From Halorubrum vacuolatum (GTDB taxonomy: Archaea > Halobacteriota > Halobacteria > Halobacteriales > Haloferacaceae), in contig NZ_FZNQ01000005.1 in assembly GCF_900188065.1 (NCBI RefSeq), forward strand, positions 62,001 through 126,000: a stretch of DNA of 64,000 bases. Reading direction: 5' to 3'. The position numbers and the translations under genes are program-made. This document shows positions 8,447 through 18,266 of the stretch, piece after piece; within the stretch, counting starts at the first letter, position 1; every line of letters starts with the position of its first letter. A model generated the notes under the pieces. That model saw nothing but the letters and a program-made list of their open reading frames with translations, did no database searches and was not told the origin of the DNA.

Positions 8447-10435
8447 ATGTCCCGGCTTCGGACGCTCCTCGTCCATCCCGAAGAGGGCGCTGATCGGCTC
8501 GTCGACGCCCTCGAAGCGGCCGACTGCGACGTCACCGTCGTTCATCACGCGACGGTCGCCATGGCACGGCTCGCCGCCGGCTCCTTCGACTGCCTCATCA
8601 GCGAGTACGACCTCCCGGGGGACGACGGGGTGCAACTGGCGGAGGCGGTTCGGGAATCGAGCGTCGACCTCCCGGTGGTGATGTTCACCAGGACCGATGA
8701 CGACGCCGTCTCCGAGGCGGCCTTCGAGAGCGGCGTCGACCGGTTCCTCCAACGAAACGGGAACGCGTCTATCGATCGGCTCGTCACCGATGTCACGACG
8801 ATCGGGGCCGACACGACGACGGAGGTCCAACAGGACGTCTCGGGATACGAGCCGGGGATTGAAGCGATCGCGCGGGCGATCGATGAGGCTCCGATCGGCA
8901 TGAGTCTGAGCGACCCCGAACTCCCCGATTACCCGCTCGTCTACGTCAACGACGCCTGGGAGGACCGGACCGGCTACCCCGCCGAGGAGGCGCTCGGTCG
9001 AAATCCACGGTTCCTTCAGGGCCCGGAGACGGATCCGGAGACGACCGCCGAGATCGCTCAGGCGATCGCGAACGAGGAGCTGATCACCGTCGAGATACGG
9101 AACTACAAGCGGGACGGAACCCCGTTCTGGAACGAGCTTACGATCGCACCGATCTACGACGAGGCGGGCGAGATCGCTCACTACGTCGGCTTCCAGAACG
9201 ACGTCACCGACCGGAAGACCGCGGAACGGCTGGCAGCGGAACGGGCTGAGAAACTCGCGACGGAACGTCAGGCGCTCGATCGGGTCCTCGGGCGAGTCAA
9301 CGGGTTGTTGAGCGCGGTCAGTCGGATCCTCGTCGAGGAGACGGACCCCGGATCGATATCCGAAGGCGTCTGTGCGGAGATCGCCGACGAACCGGGCTAT
9401 ATGGGTGGGTGGATCGGATCGGTCTCCCCCACCACGGGCGAGCTGGAGCTGACGGCCGCAAGCGGTATTCCGATCGATCCTCCGGCGACGTATCCGCTGT
9501 CGGAGACGCCGGAGGCCGTCCAGCAGGCCGTCGAGCGTGATCAGCTTCAGGGCTGTTCGGCCGGCAGCTGTCCGGAGGGGCCGCTCTCGCCCGGCGATGT
9601 CGGCGCACCGCGGCTGGTCGTCGTCCCGCTCACCTACGGCGAACGACGCTACGGGGTGCTCGGGGTGTACAGCGGCGAGGGGAACGCGCTGGACCGTCGC
9701 GAGCGGAAGGTCTGTGAGTCCGTCGGCAAGATGATCGCCAACGGGCTCCACTCCGTGGAGACGACGCGGATCCTCACCACCGACCGCGTGGTCGAACTCC
9801 GCGTCCGGATCACCGACCGGAGCTGCAGCCTCTGTCAGATCGCCGACCGGGTCGGCGGCCGGATCGAGCACCTCGGTACGACCCGGCTCGACCGCGACGG
9901 CTGTGAGCTGTATCTCAGAACGCCGGGGGAGATCGGGGACCGATCGGCGCTCGAATCGCTGCCGTTCGTGTGTTCGCTTCGTTTCGTCTCCGAGGGCGAA
10001 GAGGGGCAGACGTTCGCGATCACGACGACCAAATCGCCCCCCTTCACCGCGCTCTCGAAGCACGGGGGCGTCATCGTCGAAGCGAGCGCGACGGCGAACG
10101 GGACGGACCTGACGATCGAGGCTCCTCCCGAGCGGGAGGTCAGATCCCTCCTCGACGTCCTCCGTGCGGCGTACGACGGCGTCGAGCTCCGGTCACGAAG
10201 CGACCGGGAGAGCCGTGATCGCAGCCTCACCGAGTTCGCGTCCGCGGTCGACGAGCGTCTCACCGAGCGACAGCGTGTCGCGTTGAAGACCGCGGAGCTG
10301 AACGGCTACTTCGAGTGGCCCCGGCCGGTCGACGGTTCGGAGATCGCGGAGACGATGGGCATCACGAGACAGACGTTCCACCAGCACCTCCGGGCGGCCG
10401 AACGGAAGCTGGTCGAAGCGTACGTCGATCCCTGA
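8447..10435 (+). CDS. Bat-like HTH-10 regulator with receiver-like, PAS/LOV-like and GAF domains
   Basis: A protein of 662 residues. The order is a receiver-like domain (about 1-115), PAS/PAC (about 150-260), a short coiled coil, GAF (about 275-440), the bacterio-opsin-activator domain, and a HTH-10 DNA-binding domain at the end (ITRQTFHQHLRAAERKL). This is the domain plan of Bat, which activates bop and related genes in Halobacterium under low oxygen and light. The PAS core reads GRNPRFLQG, a LOV-type block with the photoactive cysteine replaced by Pro187. GCTTAA at about 8413 gives a leaderless start at ATG 8447. The sopI operon 4 kb upstream is a possible target (inference). Confidence 0.85.
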   Translation: MSRLRTLLVHPEEGADRLVDALEAADCDVTVVHHATVAMARLAAGSFDCLISEYDLPGDDGVQLAEAVRESSVDLPVVMFTRTDDDAVSEAAFESGVDRFLQRNGNASIDRLVTDVTTIGADTTTEVQQDVSGYEPGIEAIARAIDEAPIGMSLSDPELPDYPLVYVNDAWEDRTGYPAEEALGRNPRFLQGPETDPETTAEIAQAIANEELITVEIRNYKRDGTPFWNELTIAPIYDEAGEIAHYVGFQNDVTDRKTAERLAAERAEKLATERQALDRVLGRVNGLLSAVSRILVEETDPGSISEGVCAEIADEPGYMGGWIGSVSPTTGELELTAASGIPIDPPATYPLSETPEAVQQAVERDQLQGCSAGSCPEGPLSPGDVGAPRLVVVPLTYGERRYGVLGVYSGEGNALDRRERKVCESVGKMIANGLHSVETTRILTTDRVVELRVRITDRSCSLCQIADRVGGRIEHLGTTRLDRDGCELYLRTPGEIGDRSALESLPFVCSLRFVSEGEEGQTFAITTTKSPPFTALSKHGGVIVEASATANGTDLTIEAPPEREVRSLLDVLRAAYDGVELRSRSDRESRDRSLTEFASAVDERLTERQRVALKTAELNGYFEWPRPVDGSEIAETMGITRQTFHQHLRAAERKLVEAYVDP

Positions 10436-10500
10436 TCGAGCCCTCCGACTGTCGCTGCCGACGCCCAAGTGTTAAGGCTCCGTTGACCCTACCGCACTGT

Positions 10501-11637
10501 ATGGATCCTGTACCCCTCCAGTTCGGCTTCGGGCTGTTGAGCGTCGGCCTGTTGTTCCTCATGCTGGTGGTCATCACGCTTTGGCAGTCCTTCGAGATCG
10601 TGGACGCCTACGAGAAGAAGGCGCTCACGGTCTTCGGCGAGTATCGGAAACTGCTCGAACCGGGGATCAGCGTCATCCCGCCGTTCGTCTCACGTACCTA
10701 CGCGTTCGATATGCGCACCCAGACGCTTGACGTGCCCAGACAGGAGGCGATCACCCGGGACAACTCGCCGGTGACGGCCGATGCGGTCGTTTATATCAAG
10801 GTGATGGACGCCAAGAAGGCGTTTCTGGAGGTCGACGACTACAAGAAAGCGGTCTCGAACCTCGCACAGACGACGCTCCGGGCGGTCCTTGGCGACATGG
10901 AGCTCGACGACACGCTGAACAAGCGGCAGGAGATCAACGCGAAGATCCGCGAGGAGCTCGACGAGCCGACCGACGAGTGGGGGATCCGCGTCGAGAGCGT
11001 CGAGGTCCGCGAGGTGAACCCCTCGAAGGACGTCCAGCAGGCGATGGAACAGCAGACCTCCGCCGAGCGGCGTCGCCGGGCGATGATCCTCGAAGCGCAG
11101 GGTGAACGCCGCTCCGCCGTCGAGCAGGCGGAGGGTGACAAGCAGTCGAACATCATCCGCGCGCAGGGTGAAAAACAGAGCCAGATCCTGGAGGCGCAGG
11201 GTGATGCGATCTCCACCGTCCTCCGGGCTCGTTCCGCGGAATCGATGGGTGAACGGGCGATCATCGAGCGCGGGATGGAGACGCTCGAATCGATCGGGCA
11301 GGGCGAGTCGACGACGTTCGTCCTCCCGCAGGAGCTTACGAGCCTCGTCGGCCGCTACGGCAAGTCCCTCTCCGGATCCGACGTGCAGGGCATGGAAGGG
11401 CTTGAGGGACAGGAGTTCGACGATGACACCCGCAAGATGCTCGGGCTCGACAACATCGACGAGATCATCGGGCAGATCGACGAGGCGGCCGAGATGGACG
11501 TCGAGGAGCTCGAAAAGGAGGCGGAGGCGGTCAAAACGGGTGACGCCGGCGCGAACATCAAATCCGCCGACGAAGTCATCCAGGAGATGGACGAAGAAGA
11601 AGCGGAAGCGGTTCAGGAAGTCGAGCGCGAGACGTAG
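10501..11637 (+). CDS. SPFH/band-7 membrane protein (stomatin/HflC-like)
   Basis: A protein of 378 residues. One N-terminal membrane anchor (about 8-32) is followed by a prohibitin/stomatin-type SPFH domain, with a segment reading EKKALTVFGEYRKLLEPGIS. A charged coiled coil with repeated AQGE(R/K) motifs (about 190-250) follows, then an acidic tail. Such proteins form oligomeric membrane cages and often modulate proteases or membrane domains. No NfeD or FtsH partner is adjacent. The start at ATG 10501 has a GTTAAG box about 30 bp upstream. Confidence 0.88.
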   Translation: MDPVPLQFGFGLLSVGLLFLMLVVITLWQSFEIVDAYEKKALTVFGEYRKLLEPGISVIPPFVSRTYAFDMRTQTLDVPRQEAITRDNSPVTADAVVYIKVMDAKKAFLEVDDYKKAVSNLAQTTLRAVLGDMELDDTLNKRQEINAKIREELDEPTDEWGIRVESVEVREVNPSKDVQQAMEQQTSAERRRRAMILEAQGERRSAVEQAEGDKQSNIIRAQGEKQSQILEAQGDAISTVLRARSAESMGERAIIERGMETLESIGQGESTTFVLPQELTSLVGRYGKSLSGSDVQGMEGLEGQEFDDDTRKMLGLDNIDEIIGQIDEAAEMDVEELEKEAEAVKTGDAGANIKSADEVIQEMDEEEAEAVQEVERET

Positions 11638-11696
11638 GACACACCGGCGGCCGATCCGCCGAAGCGTTTTTGTCGATACACCGGTTCTCTTTCCTC

Positions 11697-12323
11697 GTGA
11701 CTGGGGGCGTCGACGAACGGAAGCGCGAGACGTTGCGGCGGTTCGCCGCCGTCGGAGCCGCCGCGCCGTTCGTCGGAACCGCCGCCGGCGACGAGGACCG
11801 ATCGGGCCGCGACGACAACGAGACGCGGGAGGCGATCCGCGGATACGTCGCGATGACGCCCGGCGCCCACTTCTCGAAGCTTCGTGATGACCTCTCGCTT
11901 GGCACCGGCGAGACACAACACCACCTTCGACGGCTCGTCGACGACGGCGAGGTGGAGTCGGTAAAGGACGCCGACTATCGTCGATACTTCGCGGCCGACC
12001 GGTTCGACCGGCCCGATAAACGCGCGCTCGGCTACCTCCGACGCCGAACCCCGCGGGGGATCATCATTACGCTGCTCCGCGATCCGGACGCGACCGGCGC
12101 GACGCTGGCGGACACGGTGGGCGTCTCACGTCCGGCGATAAGCGCCGCTGCCGGCGAGTTGGCCGACTCGGGGCTTCTCGACCGGTCGGACGGCTACACG
12201 CTTACGGAACCGGAGCGGCTGTTGACGCTGCTCGTGCGGTATGCGGAGTCGTTCGACGGCGACGCGGTCGCGCTGGCCGACGAGGCCGCATCGCTCGTTC
12301 GGTACGACCCTGACCGCTTTTGA
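11697..12323 (+). CDS. Winged-helix transcriptional regulator with a Tat-like N-terminus
   Basis: A protein of 208 residues from GTG 11697 (a TTG at 11670 could add nine residues). It carries two winged-helix-like halves of the haloarchaeal type: GYVAMTPGAHFSKLRDDLSLGTGETQHHLRRLVDDGEV, quoted here only as positions about 48-85, and a second region at about 115-175 with GVSRPAISAAAGELADSGLL. The N-terminus holds a twin arginine followed by a mildly hydrophobic stretch (LRRFAAVGAAAPFVGTAAG), resembling a Tat signal or weak anchor, odd for a DNA-binding protein. It follows the SPFH gene by 59 bp and may be cotranscribed. Target unknown. Confidence 0.75.
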   Translation: MTGGVDERKRETLRRFAAVGAAAPFVGTAAGDEDRSGRDDNETREAIRGYVAMTPGAHFSKLRDDLSLGTGETQHHLRRLVDDGEVESVKDADYRRYFAADRFDRPDKRALGYLRRRTPRGIIITLLRDPDATGATLADTVGVSRPAISAAAGELADSGLLDRSDGYTLTEPERLLTLLVRYAESFDGDAVALADEAASLVRYDPDRF

Positions 12324-12333
12324 GCGGGACGTG

Positions 12334-12588
12334 TCAGCCCGTGACCATCCACGTCGTGCCCGAGGAGTAGCCCCACTTTTCGACCTCGAGTTCCGTCGCG
12401 GCGTCGGCGACGGCACCCATGTTCGCGCCGACCTCCTTCGCCGAGAGCCCGAGGTCGTCGGCGATCAGCCGCGATTTAAAGTAGGTCCGGTCGTCCGCGT
12501 GTTCGCGAAGGTACGCGAGGATGCGTCGCTGTTTCTCCGAGAGCCGTCCCGGTTCCATCGTCGCGGTGCCCGGCTGCGTCGTACTCAT
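12334..12588 (-). CDS. DUF7123-like winged-helix protein
   Basis: A protein of 84 residues. The core (KQRRILAYLREHADD, YFKSRLIADDLGLSAKEVGANM, VEKWGYSSGTTW) is a compact winged helix typical of the haloarchaeal DUF7123 family. The frame opens at 12615, but MSTTQPG at ATG 12588 matches the start of the paralog near 57.6 kb. It converges with the preceding regulator gene (11-bp gap). Its role is unknown; the fold suggests DNA binding. Confidence 0.75.
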   Translation of the reverse strand: MSTTQPGTATMEPGRLSEKQRRILAYLREHADDRTYFKSRLIADDLGLSAKEVGANMGAVADAATELEVEKWGYSSGTTWMVTG

Positions 12589-12834
12589 GTCAATCAAAAC
12601 GAAGGGGGTACGCATAAGCCGGTTGGTAAGTCAGGTTAACACCCTTCAGTATGGCGTTTTCACCGATATGTGAGCCATGAGCGCCCCGTGACTCGACACG
12701 AGACGGTCGGATCGGTACACCGGATAAACCGTCACGGACGGGCGGTGGATCGGCGTTCACGGGGCGCGTCGGGTCTATCTCGAAGACCCCGCGCCGGGTC
12801 GATAATTTAAGTGTCTCCCCTGCGCGCTGACACC

Positions 12835-13659
12835 ATGGTCGAAACCGGATCCCCCTCCACCGGTGTCGCGTCGCTGCCTCGTCGGATCGTCGGTGTCGTC
12901 GCACGGAAGCGGACCTACGCGAACCTGCTGTATCTCCTGTTGGCGTTTCCGCTCGGGTTTCTATACGGGTGGTTGCTCTCGTTCGGGTTTCTCGTCGGCC
13001 TCTTCACCACGATCATCGGGATCGGGTTCGTCATCCTGGCACTGACCGTCGGCGGCACGCGGGTGATCGCCCGGTTCGAACGCTGGCTGGCGAACACGTT
13101 GTTGGGGACGAATATCTCGCCACCGGCGGATCGCCCGGCCGCCGATGGGATCTGGGCTACCGTCCGCAGTTACGTCGACGCGCCGTCGACGTGGCGGGGG
13201 TTCGGGTTCGTCTTTCTGAAGTTCATGGTCGGGGTCGTGGGGTTCCTGCTCGCGCTCGCGCTCGTCAACGCGGTCCAGTTCATCCTCGCGCCGCTGCGCT
13301 ATCCGACGACCGTCGAGTTCGGCGAGGTCAACGGCGAGCCCGTCGTCTGGGAGGTCGCCACCCAGACGGAGGCGCTCGCGCTCTTGCCCGTGGGACTGGT
13401 GCTTCTCCTCTTCGTCTTCCACCTCGTAAACGGCGTCGCCTATGCGACCGCGCGGATGGCGGACGGGCTGCTCGGGGACGTGTCTTCGGCGTCCGACGAC
13501 GCAGATCCGTCGCCGGTAGCCGTGCAGCCGGACGACCGCAATACCGAAGCGGAGGGAGCTGCGGATCGATTCGAGGGCGACGAGGACCGTTCGCCACCTG
13601 TCGACACCGATACTGAAGACCCCGACGCGGCGGACGACTTCGTGTGGGGGCCACGGTGA
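12835..13659 (+). CDS. Sensor-domain (PF13796-like) integral membrane protein
   Basis: A protein of 274 residues. Paired membrane segments occur at roughly residues 25-65 (YLLLAFPLGFLYGWLLSFGF and on), 125-150 and 180-205, with a soluble acidic C-terminal tail rich in Asp/Glu and ending FVWGPR. This follows the putative sensor domain family found alone or at the N-terminus of histidine kinases; no kinase is attached here. An AATTTAAG box (about 12803-12810) puts a leaderless start at ATG 12835 rather than the GTG at 12811. Ligand unknown. Confidence 0.75.
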   Translation: MVETGSPSTGVASLPRRIVGVVARKRTYANLLYLLLAFPLGFLYGWLLSFGFLVGLFTTIIGIGFVILALTVGGTRVIARFERWLANTLLGTNISPPADRPAADGIWATVRSYVDAPSTWRGFGFVFLKFMVGVVGFLLALALVNAVQFILAPLRYPTTVEFGEVNGEPVVWEVATQTEALALLPVGLVLLLFVFHLVNGVAYATARMADGLLGDVSSASDDADPSPVAVQPDDRNTEAEGAADRFEGDEDRSPPVDTDTEDPDAADDFVWGPR

Positions 13660-13767
13660 TCGGTCGGTTAGTGTTCTGTCGGCGGATGTCGGTCGATCGA
13701 CGTCGATCGGGTAGCCACGGTACACGAGCGGGCCGTTTTTAAGTAATCGCCGAGCGTCGACGGTGAC

Positions 13768-14553
13768 GTGTCGTTTCCGATCACGCCCTCGTTTCTGCTC
13801 GCGGTCGCGCTCGTCGTCACCCTCGCCGGGGCGGTCAACGGGGTCGCGGGCTTCGGTTTCGCGGTCGTCGGCACGATGGCGCTGGCGACGGTCGTCGATC
13901 CCGCGGTCGCCGTCGCGTTCATGATCGTTCCGATCCTCGCGGTCAACGTCTCGCTCGTCCGTGAACTCGACGGCGACCAGGTCCGGTCGTGTGGCCGACG
14001 CTTCGGGCCGTTGCTCGTCGCTGCGACCGTCGGCACCGTCCTCGGGATGATACTCCTCGATTTCCTCCCCGAGTCACCGCTTCGGGTGGGGCTCGGCGCC
14101 GTGACGCTGGCGTTCGTCGCCGTCAGTCAGCGGATCGTGCCCGTCCCAACCCTCACGTCCGACTCCGCGAACGGACGGATCGAGCGTCCGACGTGGATGG
14201 CCGCGATCGGTGGCGTCTCGGGGGTCCTCTTCGGGGCGACCAACGTCGGCGTCCAACTGGTCGCGTACCTTCGCAGCCGGAACCTTTCTCACGAACTGTT
14301 CGTCGGCGTGGTGGCGCTCGTCTTCCTCGGGATCAACGGGGTCCGCGTCGCCGTCGCCGGCACGATCGGGCTCTATCCGGACGCGACGACGGTCGCGCTG
14401 TCGGTCGCCGCCGCCGTCCCTGCAGCCGCCGGCGTCGCACTCGGTGCCCGGCTCCGACCCCGATTGAGCGACCGGCTCCGTCGCGGGCTGGTGCTCGGAC
14501 TGCTGACGGTGATCGGCATCCGGCTCACCCTCGGTGGACTCGGCCTCGCGTGA
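13768..14553 (+). CDS. TauE/SafE-type (TSUP) anion exporter
   Basis: A protein of 261 residues with about eight membrane segments in two pseudo-repeats. The first contains GAVNGVAGFGFAVVGTMAL, the second GGVSGVLFGATNVGVQL, which are the TSUP family signatures. Members move sulfite, sulfonates or other small anions across the cytoplasmic membrane. The start is GTG 13768, about 30 bp after TTTTTAAGT. The substrate cannot be read from the sequence. Confidence 0.85.
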   Translation: MSFPITPSFLLAVALVVTLAGAVNGVAGFGFAVVGTMALATVVDPAVAVAFMIVPILAVNVSLVRELDGDQVRSCGRRFGPLLVAATVGTVLGMILLDFLPESPLRVGLGAVTLAFVAVSQRIVPVPTLTSDSANGRIERPTWMAAIGGVSGVLFGATNVGVQLVAYLRSRNLSHELFVGVVALVFLGINGVRVAVAGTIGLYPDATTVALSVAAAVPAAAGVALGARLRPRLSDRLRRGLVLGLLTVIGIRLTLGGLGLA

Positions 14554-14589
14554 ATCGCCGGCGGCGCACCCGGCATCGATCGCCTCGGA

Positions 14590-16410
14590 CTACATCGACT
14601 CCGGGGCCTCGACGCCGAGCACGTCGAGGGCGTTCGCCATCGTGTTGCGGGCGGCGACGACGAGCGCGAGCCGGGCGTCGCGAAGGTCGTCGCGCTCGGC
14701 GGTGAGCACCGGACACTCGCGATAAAAGCGGTTGTACGCCTCCGCGAACTCGCGCGTGAACGTGGCGACCGTGTGGGGTTCCAGATCCGCGGCGGCCGCC
14801 TCGATCACGGCCGGGAACCGGGCGACCTCACGGAGGAGGTCACGCGCGGCGTCGGTTTCGAGGACGGTCGCATCGACGGCGTCGTCCTCGCGGCCCTCAC
14901 CGCCCTCACCGCCCTCGCCGCCCTCCGGGACCGTCACGCCCGCGGCCTCGGCCTCGTCGATGATTCCACAACAGCGCGCGTGTACGTACTGGACGTACGG
15001 GGCGGACTGGCCCTCGAAATCGAGCGCGTCCTCCCACTCGAAGGTGATCGCCTTCGTCGGCTGCTTCGAGACGATGTCGTAGCGGACCGCGCCGATGCCG
15101 ACCTGATGGGCGATCCGCTCGACGTCCTCGTCGGTCAGGTCGTCGTCACGGATCCGGTCGTCGAGCCGGGTCTCGACGGCCTCCCGCGCACGGTCGATCG
15201 CCTCATCGAGGAGGTCATCGAGCATCACGCCCGTCCCGCGCCGGGTGGACATCTTCCCCTCTGGGAGGTTCACGTACGAGTAGATGACGTGGCCGAGCCG
15301 GCCGGTGTCGTTGCCGAGGATCTCCAAGGCGGCGTCGAGCTGTTCGGCCTGCAGCTTGTGATCCTCGCCGAGCACCGTCACCGCGCGGTCGTAGTTCGCG
15401 AACTTCCACTCGTGGTGGGCCAGATCCCGCGTCGTATAGAGGCTCGTCTCGTCCGAGCGTAAGAAGACGAGGTTCTTTTCGATCCCCCAATCGTCGAGTT
15501 CGAGCTGCCAGGCGTCCTCCTCATAGACGGCCTGTTCGGAGGCCCGGAGGCGATCCGCGACCTCGGTCGTCGACCCGTCACGCATGAACCGCGTCTCCTT
15601 CACGAACTCGTCGAACGCCGCGGGCAGCCGGGCGAGACAGCCCTTCATCCCGCCGAGCACTCCATCGACCACCTCCCCGACCCGCTCGAACGTCTCCTCA
15701 TCGCCCGCCTCGAGGCCCTGCAGGATGGCCGAGATCTCGGCCTCCGCGGCCTCGACCGCCTCGGGATCGGCGTCCTCCAGGTAGGCGTTCCCCTTCCGGT
15801 AGTAGCGGACGAGGTCGTACTCGATCCGGTCGCGGGCTGGCTCCTCGTCCAGATCCGACTCGTCGAACGTCTCGTAGGCCCACGTGAAGACGGCCATCTG
15901 CCGGCCGGCGTCGTTCACGTAGTAGTGACGGTCGACGTCGTAGCCCGCATACGAGAGGAGGGTCGCGACCGCGTCCCCGACGATCGGGTTGCGGGCGCGG
16001 CCGACGTGGACCGGGCCCGTCGGGTTCGCGCTGGTGTGTTCGACGACGACGCTCGTGTCGCGGTCGGGTAAGGTCCCGTACGCCACGTCGCCCGCGGCGG
16101 CCGCGAGGGTATCGGCGAGGTAGCGGTCGCCGGCGTGGAAGTTGACGTACGGGCCGGCGACGTCGACGGCGTCGAGGTAGTCGTATGTTCCGTCGTTCAT
16201 CGCCGATTCGACCGCCTCGGCGACGTCCGCCGCGACGACGGGCGGGGCGGCCCCGGCCTCGCCGGCGAGCCGGAAGGCGACGCTCGAAGCGAGCGTCGCG
16301 TCCATGTCGTCGGGTGGTTCTTCGATACCGAGGTCGTCGGTCGGGAATTCGAGGCTCGACAGCGCCGCCGTCAGCGCCGACTCCACCTCCGACCGGAACC
16401 GTCTAAACAT
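14590..16410 (-). CDS. argS: Arginyl-tRNA synthetase
   Basis: A class I aminoacyl-tRNA synthetase of 606 residues that charges tRNA-Arg. An N-terminal Add1-like domain precedes the catalytic domain with HVGRARNP (HIGH motif, about residue 137). The YVNDAGRQ block follows, then GKMSTRRG (KMSK motif, about residue 385), and the all-alpha DALR anticodon-binding domain at the C-terminus ([12 protein letters not shown]). A Gly-Glu run ([11 protein letters not shown], about residue 500) is an expansion inside the C-terminal domain. It is a single gene, transcribed away from ribK. Confidence 0.97.
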   Translation of the reverse strand: MFRRFRSEVESALTAALSSLEFPTDDLGIEEPPDDMDATLASSVAFRLAGEAGAAPPVVAADVAEAVESAMNDGTYDYLDAVDVAGPYVNFHAGDRYLADTLAAAAGDVAYGTLPDRDTSVVVEHTSANPTGPVHVGRARNPIVGDAVATLLSYAGYDVDRHYYVNDAGRQMAVFTWAYETFDESDLDEEPARDRIEYDLVRYYRKGNAYLEDADPEAVEAAEAEISAILQGLEAGDEETFERVGEVVDGVLGGMKGCLARLPAAFDEFVKETRFMRDGSTTEVADRLRASEQAVYEEDAWQLELDDWGIEKNLVFLRSDETSLYTTRDLAHHEWKFANYDRAVTVLGEDHKLQAEQLDAALEILGNDTGRLGHVIYSYVNLPEGKMSTRRGTGVMLDDLLDEAIDRAREAVETRLDDRIRDDDLTDEDVERIAHQVGIGAVRYDIVSKQPTKAITFEWEDALDFEGQSAPYVQYVHARCCGIIDEAEAAGVTVPEGGEGGEGGEGREDDAVDATVLETDAARDLLREVARFPAVIEAAAADLEPHTVATFTREFAEAYNRFYRECPVLTAERDDLRDARLALVVAARNTMANALDVLGVEAPESM

Positions 16411-16704
16411 GGTTCCCGTTCGTCGGTCGGGATAAAAGGCCCTTCCGAAGCGCCCGTACCGAGCGACCGCCGGGGAGCGCGGGAGGTGTGTGCTCGATCG
16501 ACAGGGAGCGCGGGAGGCGTGTGATCGACCGGCGGGGAGGTGCCGTGCGGACGTATGGACGACCGACGCGTTTAGGTCCCCCGGCCCTTGATTTCCACAT
16601 GAGACTGATCGTCGCCTCGTGTTGGCACACTGTCAGGCCGTTCCAATTTTGAGATGTATCCCATATCCGTTATCCTTTTGAACGCCGCCGGCGAACGATC
16701 AGAT
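16411..16704. promoter_or_regulatory. Divergent argS/ribK promoter region with a 31-bp tandem repeat
   Basis: A 31-bp unit at 16473-16503 is followed directly by a diverged second copy (16504-16530). For ribK, TTATCCTTTT at 16670-16679 lies about 30 bp before ATG 16705, so that transcript looks leaderless. I do not recognise a riboflavin riboswitch. Confidence 0.5.
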
Positions 16705-17463
16705 ATGTCAGAACCGACGACGAGGGACCTCGATCCGGCGGTGCTCGCGGCGCTCAAACACGTCGCGCTTGCCGGACGATTGACGGAGACGAAGGTGTCG
16801 TGTGCGGCGCTCGCCGACCGGCTCGGGGCGTCCACACAGACCGCGTCCCGTCGGCTCCAGACGCTCGAATCCGTGGGGATGATCGAACGCGACGTCGTCG
16901 GCGACGGCCAGTGGATCACGATCACCGACGCCGGAGAGCGCGCCCTCCGCGCGGAGTACAGCGACTACCGTCGGCTCTTCGAGACCGAGGTCGAACTCGT
17001 CCTGTCCGGAGCCGTCACCGAGGGCATGGGCGAGGGAAAACACTACATCACGCTCGACGGCTACGCCGAGCAGTTCCGGGAGCGTCTCGGCTACGAGCCG
17101 TTCCCCGGCACGCTCAACGTCGAACTCGACGCCGAGAGCGTTCGTCGGCGCGGGGAGCTGGACGCCGTCGATGCCGTTCCGATCGACGCTTGGGAGGACG
17201 GTGACCGCACGTACGGCGCGGCGACCTGTCACGCGGTCACGCTCCACGCGGCCGATCGACGATACGATCGGGCCCACGCGATCGTCCCCGACCGAACCCA
17301 TCACGACGAGGACAAACTCGAACTGATCGCCCCCGACCGCCTTCGTGACGCGCTGGCGCTCGTCGACGGCGGCGAGATCGAGATCCGGATCGCCCAGTCG
17401 GGACGTGCCGATCGCCCCGAGGGGACGGACACGGAGGAGTCGCTTCCGACGGAGGTGGCGTGA
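16705..17463 (+). CDS. ribK: CTP-dependent riboflavin kinase fused to winged helix (RibK/RbkR)
   Basis: A protein of 252 residues. Residues about 10-80 form a winged helix (LADRLGASTQTASRRLQTLE). Residues about 95-235 form the archaeal CTP-dependent riboflavin kinase domain, with GMGEGKHYITLDGY, FPGTLNVEL and TYGAATCHAVTL. The enzyme makes FMN from riboflavin and CTP. Fusions of this kind are known as RbkR, which also repress or activate riboflavin genes, so it may control its own operon. The gene is coupled to ribB: ribB ATG 17463 overlaps the ribK TGA by one base. Confidence 0.93.
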   Translation: MSEPTTRDLDPAVLAALKHVALAGRLTETKVSCAALADRLGASTQTASRRLQTLESVGMIERDVVGDGQWITITDAGERALRAEYSDYRRLFETEVELVLSGAVTEGMGEGKHYITLDGYAEQFRERLGYEPFPGTLNVELDAESVRRRGELDAVDAVPIDAWEDGDRTYGAATCHAVTLHAADRRYDRAHAIVPDRTHHDEDKLELIAPDRLRDALALVDGGEIEIRIAQSGRADRPEGTDTEESLPTEVA

Positions 17464-18200
17464 TGCGTGCCGACGTGAACGACGGCGAATCGGATCCCGA
17501 CCCGATCGCCAGCGACGTGGGCTCCGCCAGCGACCCGCGGGGCGATCTCGAGCGGGCGCTTTCGGCCTTCGCGGCCGGCAACCCCGTCTGTGTCCATGAC
17601 TTCGCCGATCGCGAGGGCGAGACGGACGTGATCTATCCGGCCGCCGCGGTCGACCCGGCGGCGGTCGCACACATGCGAAACGACGCGGGGGGTCTCGTCT
17701 GCGTCGCCGTCGGGGCCCACGTCGCCGACGCGTTCGGCCTGCCGTTCCTCGCCGACACGATCGACCATCCCGCGGCGGAGGACACGCCCGAATACGACGA
17801 CCGATCGTCGTTCTCGCTGCCGGTCAACCACCGCGACACGTTCACCGGGATCACCGACGCCGACCGTGCACGCACGATCGTCGCGCTGGCCGACGCGGCC
17901 GCGGCCGTCGAGCGCGACCCGGCCGCGTACACGCCGACGACCTTCGCCGCGGAGTTCCGCGCGCCCGGACACGTTCACCTGCTTCGCGGCGCGAACGGCG
18001 GCGTTCGCGAGCGCGTCGGTCACACCGAACTGGGGCTCGCGCTCGCCGACGCCGCCGGGCTCGCGCCCGCGGTCGTCGTCTGTGAGATGCTCGACGACGC
18101 GACCGGCGAGGCGCTTTCGCCGGCGGATGCCGCCGCCTACGCCGCCCGACACGACATTCCCTACGTCGAGGGGGCCGACCTCGTTGAGGCGCTTCGGTAG
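17463..18200 (+). CDS. ribB: 3,4-dihydroxy-2-butanone 4-phosphate synthase
   Basis: A protein of 245 residues. It converts ribulose 5-phosphate to L-3,4-dihydroxy-2-butanone 4-phosphate and formate for riboflavin synthesis. The acidic metal/substrate loop is DREGETDVIYPAA (about residues 50-62). The conserved HRDTFTGITDADRA block and a C-terminal RGANGGVRERVGHTELGLAL segment with catalytic His/Glu are present. No GTP cyclohydrolase II domain is fused, as usual in archaea. An alternative GTG start at 17460 would add one residue. It is translationally coupled to ribK. Confidence 0.95.
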   Translation: MRADVNDGESDPDPIASDVGSASDPRGDLERALSAFAAGNPVCVHDFADREGETDVIYPAAAVDPAAVAHMRNDAGGLVCVAVGAHVADAFGLPFLADTIDHPAAEDTPEYDDRSSFSLPVNHRDTFTGITDADRARTIVALADAAAAVERDPAAYTPTTFAAEFRAPGHVHLLRGANGGVRERVGHTELGLALADAAGLAPAVVVCEMLDDATGEALSPADAAAYAARHDIPYVEGADLVEALR

Positions 18201-18266
18201 GTCACGACCGCGGATCGGCCACCCCGGACCGCTGGTTCCTTATCGGTCACCATCGAACGACCCGTC

